Translations under genes and position numbers: made by a program | In this document: piece by piece, positions 40,401-51,700 of the stretch | Layout: the number at the start of each line of letters is the position of its first letter | How positions within the stretch are numbered: the first letter of the stretch is position 1 | Notes under the pieces: model-generated | What the model was told of the DNA's origin: nothing | Databases searched by the model: none | Seen by the model: only the letters and a program-made list of their open reading frames with translations | Assembly (NCBI RefSeq): GCF_000524195.1 | Contig: NW_020170381.1 | Coordinates: 2,462,714-2,526,713 of the forward strand | DNA: 64,000 bases | Reading direction: 5' to 3' | From: Echinococcus granulosus | Lineage: Eukaryota; Platyhelminthes; Cestoda; Cyclophyllidea; Taeniidae

Positions 40401-43387
40401 AGAGTCAATTAGTTATAATGGTGCAAGATGTTTACAAGCAAACGAGGTCGTGGAAGCTTGTAAGTAGTATTTAAGTGGCGAAAAATCATGAGTAAAGTAA
40501 ATTAATTGAGGAAAAACGCAAACGCATTAGAGCACTCTCTTATGCTCCATCACTTGATTATAAATTTGGATTTTCAGTTATAGAACTGGAATAAAGAAGT
40601 GGTGGGTACCTTGCTAATTTCCACCTTGGGATATTTGTACCAAATGTAGAAAATATCGTCAAGCCACACACGACTAAAAAACACAAAAGTTCTCGACGAA
40701 TTGTAAAACAAAACCAGCTGGCAGATTTCAGTCATGAACTTAACGAGGACGTAAACAAATTGAACTGCTTCTCGAGAAGTATTTGCTGATGCATAAAAGC
40801 AACCGTTGTGATTTTTAAGGGTTTAATTCCGTAGTTGGCATAACACGCCGACTTGATATTATTAATGTTGTGCTATGAAGAAATCACATTAGTTAAATAT
40901 TTGCTAGCATAAGACCATAATGAAGAGTACCTAGTTGAATTTCGGAAAAAAGAAAGCCCCTGGGACAAGGGGACATTACACCAAGTCCCCGTAGCACCAT
41001 TTAAATACTCTCCTAATTGGAAGTAAACATCCCAAACGGCACTTTTTCTACCTTATTTCATCGAAGGTCCAGGAATAAAAGGGCATAAACATTGAAAAAT
41101 TTTCGAACATTCCTTTGTATGGACCATGAGGCAGGACGTGATATATACAACCCTTGAAGTAATTCCAAATCTCTTCGATGCATGATACTGGAAAAAACCT
41201 GTAAATAGAGAAGCCAAAACAAGTGTCTAGTAAACACGTTAATGAAGAATTTGTGCGCACGATTCAACATGCACGCCGCCAGTGTCACGTACATGCCTTA
41301 TGTTTATTATCAGTAAAGTAAGTAAAGTAGGTAAGGGAAGTTCTTGGTTTAAAGATAATTGCGGTTTTTAGTTTTTGAATTGCAGTTCAATCGACCAAAG
41401 AATTGGTGAAAATTGGCGCCATTTTGGGACAATAAAACACCTCATCTGTGCACTCAATTCTTCTCTAAAATGGGTAATGAATATTTCACTAGTCTATGAA
41501 TACACTATTAAAATGGATGTTAGAAAATAAGGAGTGGTAACTTAGTGGGCAAAGTTATGAGTGGATAAACGTGGTGTCACAATATATTCTAATGAGATAG
41601 TAATGATTTTGGCGACCTGAAAGCGGACTACAACGTGGAGGAATCCATGCATCAAGCACAAAAAAGGCCCACCTCTTCGCGTGGCGGAGAATTTTCACTA
41701 TTACCTCACTATTCCTAAAAGAAAGAGGATGGAAAATGATTCACTTGAAGACATTGGATAGCTAGCCGTTGGCTGTTAGAGCTGGCTAAATTCACAAAAA
41801 GCAAACGTTAGATAAAATAACCAACTTACTCCAAATCTAGTTTACACTGACGCACGTCATTATTCATTTCAATATTGATAGCTGCGTTTCTGAAGAGCTT
41901 CCAATCAAGCTGCAACTCATCCCTTGCGATATAGACGCCAGCATTGCTAAAAGCATTTATACTCATTTTACTAAAAAAGGGTTTCGAACGCCAGCTTATA
42001 AGCATCCAAGTCAGATGTCTATGTGCTCAGCTATAATTTGATGTGTATGACTTTTTCTTCAAAAAGGATGATTTAATCCCTCACACTCCGACTCCGGAGT
42101 CTTTGAAAAGCAAATAGCTACTGACGAGCCATATCTCAGGAGGTAGGGCTTGATCTTCCCAAAGCAAGTGGAGGCTATTAACACCTTAAGAACCAATGAG
42201 GTGCAATCCAGCTTTCTCCAACAGTCTTCACCAAAATATGAGTGTAAAAGCCGAGTCTTTAAGAGATAAAGATGACACTGCTTGTTGCCACATGCGTATT
42301 GCTCATCACCTTGTTAATTCGTTTGAGCGACCAAATTTTCATTGACTGCTTAACAAATCTAAACCCACCCAAGCATAACTACTTACCGTACACTTTATAC
42401 TCCGGTAAAAGTACAGTTACAGAACGCGCTGAGTAAAAATGCAGACATTTGCAGTGCCTGCTTGGTCAAGATCACAAGGGATGTGTTTTGGGAAAAGAAA
42501 TTTATCAATTACATAATAACAGACCGCTGTTCGAAACTGTGAGCATCAGATATGTGCGCAGTTTTTGGGATGGCGTAAGGAAAGAATTAAAGGCGGCTCA
42601 GTGTGAAGAATGAATGCTAATTGCAGTGAGTGTGATTTTAACCAAATTGACGTGCCTTGGAACAGGGGGGAAAGAGGAAAGACTCGTGTCATCTCATACG
42701 ATTAGATTAGTGCATAAATTTCCTGGCCAAAGAGGGTTAATAACCCGAAAACATGTCACATGCACTGCAGGCATCACCAAGAAGAACTTCGTCCAATGCG
42801 CTAGACATCAAAGAGGTTCAAACACGAGAGTAAAGGCATTCAGCTGGGAACTACACTTCAAAACAATTTCAAATATACAACTCTTTCGTCTGGGAAGTAA
42901 TACTGATGCAAACAAGTGGATAAATACAGGTTTAACTTACGCTAGCAGAAATTCGACGCACTCCGCCCAAACGGCGCGGGTCATTGTATCGGCTTGCCGA
43001 CAAAACACTAGGCCAAGCCCGAACTTAACGATGGCAATGTACTCCTGTTTAGTAAACCGGAATCCAAACATCTCAATAAAGCTAAAAAAGAGCATTAGTT
43101 CTTACTTTTCCTGCACTCTTAAAGCTTGGACTTAGATTTTAGCAGAGGATAGAATTTAGCGACCATCTAATCGTGGTGGAAGGACCAAAGACATTGAGTC
43201 GGACATACTTTTTGATGTCATATGCAAAGCTATAGCGGTGGCAGAGGTAGGTACTGGAGGAGATGAGACGTCTAAAGGACTCCCTTAGACTCATCGTTGC
43301 AGCGTCCGCATAGGCCTCCATCTGATCCGCATACGGCAGGAGGTGGTTGATTCGACAAATTTCTATATATTTCTCATCATGAGACAT
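31419..43387 (-). CDS. PSME4: Proteasome activator complex subunit 4 (PA200)
   Basis: Exons, 5' to 3' on the minus strand: 43387-43209, 43081-42941, 41946-41830, 41714-41673, 41198-41052, 40673-40610, 40371-40150, 39901-39743, 39349-39005, 38918-38710, 38611-38100, 38020-37103, 36954-36383, 36289-35262, 34579-33964, 33087-32692, 32641-32510, 32440-31844, 31769-31419. All phases join: 6747 nt, 2248 aa, against about 1843 in human. PA200 is a large HEAT-repeat solenoid that caps the 20S proteasome without ATP, mainly in the nucleus, in acetylated-histone turnover and repair. Family landmarks: HLLPYADQMEA near the N-terminus, NFIEMFGFRFTKQEY, RIDWEPHLDRIF, YPEGRTLVARIL, RRHAGVLGLCAFI and HDPQPI near the end. 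The C-terminus is SYYV, which fits the Tyr-containing tail used to dock on the 20S ring. A proline run (APPPPPPR) near 35531-35562 sits in an insertion. Start: first ATG before EKYIEICR. Confidence 0.9.
33088..33963. other. PSME4 intron 15
   Basis: 876 bases between exons 15 and 16. It includes a 107-codon minus-strand frame (33476-33799) with no family resemblance and no place in the PA200 alignment, so it is left as intron. The 3' splice site used here (GGAACAG before RRALMY) is preferred because it keeps both the phase and the family alignment. Confidence 0.55.
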
Positions 43388-45737
43388 GGCGACTGAGGTT
43401 GCGAGTCCTATAGAACACACAAAATCTATAATATCGGTCACACCCATAAAAAGGTAGACTATGAGTACTGTCAATTCAGAAACAAGCGGAAAAGCATATA
43501 ATGAAGTCGTGATGAATAAGCCAATTACTTTAATGTACTGCTATTCCAAAAATTTGTGCACTAACTCATAAAAGACCTGTTGGTGCAAGAAAGGGAGCAT
43601 AAAATAATGCATAACATATTGGCACTGACACGCAATAAAACAGAACGAGGCACTGGTTCTAAGAGAGACAACTGAGTACAAGGAGAAGAAAGACTTTTGA
43701 GTAAACAAAACGAAGGTCAAGAGGCAGACAGAAAATCAAACATCCCATTTTGCACAAGCTTTTCACAAGTGAAATTGTCAAATTTATTTCTGATGTCCCC
43801 GATTAAACTTTGTTAAAGTCGAACAACTGCTACATAGTCAGAAAACCTAAAGAACAACCTAATGTGGAAGAATAAACAAGTAAAGAAGTTAGGAGTCTTT
43901 GCGGTACAAGGGCAGTGATAAATGACGCATTGATACGACCTTACGATACTTTCAGCGAAGTAAGGGATACGAAGCTGATCTTCGGAGTGTAATACAAGTT
44001 GGATCATAGAGTACTCTAGAGGATCCAAAACACGAACTCAACATGCATAGAAGTAGCGAAGAACTGGAATCCCTAAACGATGAATTCATCTAGTAAGCAT
44101 GAATAGTAGTCCAAGAGACGTCCCTGATTACCTAATCGCCAATCCGCAACGCGCCTCATTCATTTGGTGGTCAAATGTGAGTAGGTTCCCAAATTAAATA
44201 AAACATAGAAAGTACCTTAAGAGGTCGAAACTAAAAATCACATAATGTGAATGTTAAGAGGCTAGCACACCACTTTGTGAGCAAAATTATGGAGTGATAC
44301 TAAAAGAATTGGAGCATTTAAGTGGTCTCAGTGAATAATTGCTCCTCTCTACACAATAAGCAGTGACACTAAAAATTAGCAAAAAAATAAGGGCTGATGT
44401 ATTTTACGAGGAGCTATCATCAACTAGAGTCAATGCCAGGGTTGGATGACTTAACTAGGTCCTCCGTGGCACTGTTAAAATCACATGAACAAAATACTTG
44501 ATCACTTGGAGGAATGGTCTCTTTTACGCCCTCGCTAACTGGGCGGAATCCAGACAAACGGCTGGGCGGCACTAGAGTGAGGGCAAAGTGGCAACGAGGC
44601 GTAGATGCATAGTAGTAGTTGTGTAAAAACGTTTTAAATTTTGTCAATTATTTATTGGCCTCACTTCTAGGCAAATGTTCTTATGGATGTCAGGTGAAAA
44701 AGTCAGGGTTGTTAAAGAGTTCCGTTCAACTTAAGTACTGCAGAACCTATTAATAATCTTTCCTTTAGTGCAGCTCTCATATAAGACAAAGTCCTGTATT
44801 GTCGTCTCATCAGGGTTTCAGGGCTAAATTGCAGCAACAAATGCCACTATGTAGCGTCCCGAGACTCCCCCGAAGACGAAAGAAGACGTAATACTCGTGC
44901 AGAATATATGTAATCGACACAGAGAAGGTACGTGGGATACTGGCCTGGCCCGAATACCAACCCGCTCGGCGTGGTACAACAACCAGGTCAAAAGTGGCTC
45001 CTCACCAAAACAAAGTGATAAACAACCATCGAATTACAACTACCTGAATTATCATTTTCACGTTTGATTTTTTGCAAATGCTCTCAAAAATCTGACAACC
45101 ATAAATATGATTAATTGCATTGCAAAAAGGTTTTTTTAGGGCCTACTTGGTTTATGCTACGTGGCGCTCGAGTCTTCCCCAAGTCGTACTAAGCCAATAT
45201 GTCATGGTAGAGCACTTACTGACAACCAATGGAGGAGTAAGGAGGCTAGTTGCATGACTTATAGGCCGTCATGTGAGGCAGAAATACAGCCTGTGGAGAT
45301 TCAAGCGCCTACATGGTCAACACACGGTCGAACAAAGCATCAAATTACTACAGTCGATATTTGGCCTAGCATGCTTAAAATGAAATACGTTTTGAAGTAA
45401 AACACGAGTAAAATAACAAAAACTTATTCATTAAGGATTGGAGTAAATCTTAGCAGTTTTATGTAGCATAAGTACCCTGTTTGGCCTTAATAGCAAATTT
45501 AATTAGCCTTTTCCATTGTCGAAGATTTTGGTACTGTTTCCTACGCTGTAGTCCCCCAGAAAAATAATAAAACAGTACAGTACCCCGAGATGTTTCACGA
45601 TACTGCTTTAATTTGAGATTTTTTTGAGTTAACTCGGGGTTTATTCAATGGCCTTGAATTGTTTGTATTTCCGAACTTGGCCAGCTTAAATCACTGAATG
45701 ACAATACCGCTTCTTTTAGCCATCATAGTTTCATTTG
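43388..45737. other. Intergenic region between divergent PSME4 and integrin alpha genes
   Basis: Holds the promoters of both genes. One interspersed repeat copy (44850-45045) lies inside. No gene seen; the frames present are short and unlike known families. The 173-codon + frame at 42614-43135, just to the left, overlaps PSME4 exon 2 in antisense and is not supported. Confidence 0.5.
44850..45045 (+). repeat. Interspersed repeat family, copy 3
   Basis: Same block order as copy 2: TGTAGCGTC start, GAAGACGAA, AAGACGTAATACTCG, GCAGAATATA, ATCGACACA, then a GGTACAACAACCAGG region and CTCACCAAAAC..AAACAACCATCGAATTAC. It begins TG, as long terminal repeats do, but a clear CA end and target-site duplication were not found. 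Confidence 0.6.
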
Positions 45738-48700
45738 ATGGTGTCGGTTTCCGTGGTGTTTTTCGGCGCAATTCTGATATTTTCTTCTTCTTCGGGGTTT
45801 AACCTTGAAGTTAAGTTTCCATTAGTAAAATGTGGAAGGCTGAACTCACTATTTGGTTTTTCTATCGCCGGCCATAAAATGCAAAATAATGGAGAGGGGT
45901 AATTAACTACTTGCTTATCTATTTTAGAATAATCGTTGGTGCACCATTTGATAACAATTCTGGCTCAATATACTGGTGCCCTTACAAATCAAATCAGTGT
46001 CGTCGTGTAAACTTCGACATTCATAAATCAGCCCATTATTCTTATTCCAAACTTGGCAATGAACTTTTTGGGTTCTCATTGTCAACTTTACCAAAAGAAA
46101 GAAATCGGTTGGCTGTTGTAAGCAAAATACTAATCCTTCTTTTTTCTTACAAGTTCCCTTTTCGAGATATGTCCCTCAGGTCTTTGATTTTACGGGATAT
46201 TTATCTTTTACATTGTCTCTGTGCTAAAATTGATCATGGTTCATTACACTTTTATTTTTAAAATTTTTAACAACAACGCGCACATTTTGTGCCATAGAAT
46301 ACATGGTCATTTTTGAATAATTTATCCTTAAGTTGTTAGAAGATAGTGGAACAAATCCAATGTGTAATCTTTCTCATTTTCTGATTTTCGATTTTTCCTT
46401 TATTTGCGACCATAGGCCTGTTCGCCACGATTGTCGTATGAAGTGACAGGAAATTTGTTTGTCACTGGTGGATGTTTTGCGTTTGATAATGTTTTGATTA
46501 ATCCTTCGTTTTTGGGGGCATCATCCTGCCTTAATATCCCAGAAGCGTCTCGTTCAATCGACCTCCGTTTCTGCTTGGATGGTGCATCATCAGCATACTT
46601 CCATAACACTTACACCGACTTAATTGTGTCTGGCAGTCCTTACTACCAATTCGCTAAAGGCAAGTAACCTTAATAAATTATTAATGCTCACAAGACGAAT
46701 TGTCTAACTTTATAATTTTTTAAGGAATCGGACTCGTGAACAACGTTACGAAATTTAATCCAGTGAGAAAAACGGATATAGCCTATGTAGGTGACTACAG
46801 TCTCTTGGGTGAGTTTAGTTATGACATTCCCACTGCGATTACTTGAACTTATAGGTTGTAAACTCGACAAAATTAAGTGCTGAAAAATACTACCCATTCC
46901 TTTATCGATTATAGGTTCCTCGTCAGTGCTTTCAGACCGAGTTTACAGTTCAGCGTCAGACTCGGAGAGACCAATCGTTTCTGTGTTTGGTGCACCAGGA
47001 GTACCCCAAACTTGGGATAGAGAAGGATCCGGCTTTGTCGTGCTGAATGTAATTGAAAAGGGTCCGAACCAGATTGTTATTCCACAAGTCAAAGTTCTCC
47101 ATGGCAACCGATTTGGTTCTCGATTTGGTCATGCCGTGGCTTTGATTGATTTGGATTGCGACGGGTGCGTTGATGCAAAATTATCTTATATTGACTCGTA
47201 TTGTGACACTCTAGTACGTAGTACATTGGCTGCATCGTAACATGTGGCTCTTATATTTCGGGTAGGTGGGATGACCTTGTGGTTGGGGCGCCGTTTGAAC
47301 AGTTACCGGGTACAAGTGTGGCACTCCAGCGGGACCTCGACTTGCACAGCGTACATAGTGCTCCGGTCTTTGGGTGCATCTACGTCTTCTGGAACCAACG
47401 ACGCCACCTGCCTAGCACCACCGCCTTCGACTCCACCAGTGTGCAGGTTATTTGGCCACCTCCGAGTCTCTCCTTCAAGAGCGGTTTTGGTAGCTCTATC
47501 ACCAGTCTTGGCGACATTGACCACGACGGAATTGATGGTAGGCTTCTCTTTCTTACTCCTGCTAGGGACGTTATTTGTTTTTCAGTGGGCTAGGATTCTT
47601 TGCAATGGTTTTTAATAATACTCCATTTGAATTGGACATATTCCGTGCTCTTTTCAAGACATGTAAATTACTCCTATTTTTCGACTGATAAAAACATACA
47701 GTAGACTTTGCTTAATGATTTTATTGGGGAATATAAGTGAAAATTAGCATAAGCAGTAGCGCTATTGATATGAAAAGCGTTTGGCGTTGAAGATCCAATG
47801 CAATTAGTACATTTTTTTGCGCTTAAAGTAATATTGGCTTTCGTTACAATTTATGCCTTTTATACCGTAACTCACATATATGCCCATAATAACAAGCTAT
47901 CTTTTCCCAGGAAAATACTGCGTTAGAATTTTAATGTAATAAGTCATCAGCCCCGCTTTAAATTGGTGGTTTGAATAAAAGAAAAAAGGCGTCAAAAAGA
48001 AGTTGGGCAACCTCATTAGAGATTCAAATACTTTTACTTTTGCATGACCTCTTGACTGGAGGGTGAGTCCTTCGAACGATGTTTACCAGCTTATTTGTTA
48101 TTAAAAGGGATCAGTCTTAATATGCTTTGGTGATTTGCTAAAAATAGAAGCAACTGTGGTACTCACCTGTGATGCGTTGAAAGAAAATTGCCTGAACAGA
48201 GTAAGTGAAATGGAAAAGATAATTTCCACCATTCTAGTGGATGCCTTAGAGTGACATCACTTGTTTACTTCTAGTACGTATATTGCTAATTTAAGTGATG
48301 CATAGCACTTTTCTAGTTCATGGTCATAATCCCATTAATTTATAAAATTTATTTGTCAGATGATCGAGCGATTATTTCGTGATGGACGTCACCTCATTCT
48401 GCCACGCCGTGATCAGATAGGTGGGCTGCAGTTGTGCGGTTAGACATACCGGCACCTAAACTGTGGCCATGGCACTTGTTCACTTACGCGCGTCTTTTGA
48501 TGCTGCTATTGAATGTCCATAGAGTGTTGGCACTCTCAGACCCATACGTCCAAACTTCAAATTCTTATTGCCAAGCTTTCTTCCATGGTGGCCGTTGACC
48601 ATGACCCATCCAATGTTGCTACTTGACAGGTTATATCGTCATATAGAATTGTCTCCATTGGTTTTAAGAGCACGCGTATTAAATACCAACCTGAGATTTA

Positions 48701-51700
48701 CGTCTCACTGATGAGGAAGGCATACTGACCTTTGTCCACAAAGCGGAGTTTTGGTTACCAAAATAAGTTATGAATGTTTTGGATGAGAAGTCTCAATTAA
48801 TTCGTGGCGTTGAAATACCGTTTTACGCAAACTGCAATTTAAGTTACTCTGCGCTGCTACACAATTTACTTGACCTTTTCCTCACGATCATGCTGGAAAA
48901 CGTGTTTCTTTTCCACTTCCTCAGAACAGATTCCAAAATAGTTAACAACGCATACGAAATTCTCTCTTTTGGGAGTAGATAACCTTGCTTATTAAAGAAC
49001 AGGGATATGTGTGTCCGCAGCCGTGGCAATTGGTCTTGCGTTGATGATAAGGCACCACAACGATTTCTAACAAATCTTATCATGTAGATTGTGTGGTGTG
49101 CCTGTAGTGTGATCCACACACCCACCAAAATGCAGGTTCCGATGAAGAAGAGAGGAAGTGCCAGCAGCAACAGCGGCATTGAAATCAGTAGAAGGGTGAG
49201 AAGACGCACGACCAACACGCGTGCGCTCTCGGTGCCTCCGCCACCACGGATGACGCATCGAGCTGCGGGGCATCAGCCTACCCCCGCATGTGTGTGCGTG
49301 TGTGCGCACCTCCTTTGGCCAAGACAGCGGCTCACATCCGCCCCGCAGGTGTCGCTCTCCCACATCCCCTTTCGTGTGTCTCTGGAGGTTGAGGGGGGTG
49401 AGGAGCATCATTTAAACGTGGTCTCGTTCTCCTAGCATACTAATTTATCATGACATTTTCCTCTCACTATCACATAATCAGTAATATTTTGATCTGATCG
49501 CCTATGTTGAGTGGCCTAGGTGATGTCCATTCTACTTCACTGATGACCCTGCTTGCGGCGCGCTGCGGTCTCAAGAAGTTGTACCAGGTCATGCTCAGTG
49601 TGTCGGTATGTACAAAAATGACTTTTACCTCGGGTAGCCCACATACGCACACAAGGAGAACACGTTCTTTGCGGAAGCTCATCCCTTTTTAAAGGCTTAA
49701 GAATTGTGTGTGCAGCAGTAGACGACCAAAATCACCCGCATTCGGCAGCTTCTCCCAGTCAAACACAAATGTCTTAAGCAGAAAAAGTGGGACTGCTGGC
49801 AGGTCCGAGATTATAACTAGATTAAATATACCTCAAAGATTAGAATAGTGGAATCATTACTTTATGTTTACAAAAAATCCACATTCGTTGTTGTTTTTAA
49901 AAACTAAAAAGCATCACGCTTGCCTCGCCTCAATTGTACCCGTCAGACATAAATCAAATTTGCTGTGCATGTGTTTACTTTTATACTCGTCCAATAGAAT
50001 CCAAATTAAATGGCTACAATTTCAATGTTCGTTAAATTCTAGCGCCAAATCGAAGTAAATGACATACCTTTACACTTGCTCTTTCTGTGGTGACATTTAA
50101 TAAGTGTACATTGTAGTCGATGCCAGGAGGCTCGCTGAAGAAGATGAAACTGAGCCCCGTGCCCCACGCTGCTGCGGCATAGGATTGCTGTAATGGGAGA
50201 CCAAAAGATAGGTATCTATGACTACGTGCACGTATTGTGCTGACTGAAAGGGTACAGCTGTCATGCTTCGTGTTATTAACCTAAATTGTGCCATACCATC
50301 CCACATTCCAACCTCCGGGGTCTAGAAAATATTATTTAATGTATGAGGGACATGCAGCATATAAGTCTTTAGTTCATTTTTTAAATAATCATGTAGTATA
50401 CCGCAAGACCCACATACTCTGGGAGGTAATCAGACATGGATAAGCCTTTTCGGTGAAAATTTGACCAGAAGGATATTTTACCTTGATTTTGATTTGTTTA
50501 CCAATGCTCGTTTGGGTGACTTCTATGATGGTTCGGTTCCGCCAGATGCCATTACCTATTTATTGGCAGTTTACCAAAGGTTCCTTTTCCCGCCAAGGAA
50601 AGGAAACTGGAAACCGAGTATTTAACCAGAAGTAGTGGGTATTGGGCAGAATAGCTGCAGTAGCAACTCAAATGCCTCCGCATTTCTGATAGCAAGTGTG
50701 ACTGTATTCGGCAGACAACTCAGCCAGTCCCCCTGTTTAGTATGCCTCTACCATAATGTTGGACGCGTGGTAAACGTGTCGAGAACGAGAATGGAGAAAG
50801 TCTACAAGCCGGTGAACAATCTACTGTGCTATTTATAATCCATACGGTCTGTCTTTCCCTGACGCAGCACTACATTCTTCTTCTCTTTCACCTTCCTGTT
50901 GACCGTTTAAAAGTTAGGTTTTGGTTTCCCATTAGTAATTCTTGTCTTTCGTTTATCAAGCGCACTTTATTTCTTGTATCCTTGCATACGGGGGCAGGCA
51001 AGTAAGCTATAAATTGGAGCTCCGTGGCACGCTACGTCGATTTCGTAGAAAAGAGTGGTCAAGTGCAAAAAAGTGAGGAGAGCGAAACACAAATAACAGC
51101 TGTCCTCACCACAGGACAAAGTAGCCTGACCTTCTGTGGACCATCATGCATCCCTCGAACTCCTGCGTTTTTACGTAGGAGTCACAGCGCCAGGGGATAG
51201 GTTTGCATGACTTACTGTCTGAGTAGACGTATCCTTTTTTTCTTGTCTCTTGAAAAGGCCCAACTAGGTAACTGTGATTTGTTCAACTGATCGTCAAATT
51301 GTAAAGGTACAACATCTTTTCAAAAAAAACAATTAGAATAGTTTTCGCCTAATTTGCCTTACAGATTTCGCAGTTGGAGCTCCTTATGACGAAGGCGGCG
51401 GCGCCGTTCTTATTTACCACGGCTCCAAATCCAGGCGGATCGGCGCCCCAACACAGGTGGGTCTCGACTTATTGCTGCTTAACTTGCTTTCTCATTTTCA
51501 GGACGTCTTTTAACCCACTCTATTAGTTAAATCTCGCTCTACTGGGCTGTAGGTGTAATTGACGACTGGGTTTAGCGAGTTTTGCCTTCTGTGGGAGTAA
51601 CGTAATCATTTCTTTTAATATACTACCAATTACTCCTGCTTTTGGATGATGAAAGCCAAATTGTTGAGCAGATAGTCCTTAATCTAAAGGAGTTTAATCT

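Larger units (their letters stand above)
47538..51364. other. Integrin alpha intron 6 (3.8 kb)
   Basis: Splits the DIDHDGID/D calcium loop between exons 6 and 7. Mostly AT-rich, but 49090-49430, 49500-49770 and 50068-50187 are richer in G+C and may hold exons of a gene on the minus strand, listed separately. A GT/GC alternating tract lies near 49288-49308. Confidence 0.6.

Noticed and set aside
42614..43135. 173-codon + strand open frame
   Set aside because: It lies antisense over PSME4 exon 2 and intron, has no family resemblance, and the minus-strand exon there is supported by homology and phase.
49288..49308. GT/GC alternating tract as a functional element
   Set aside because: A short simple repeat without further support.
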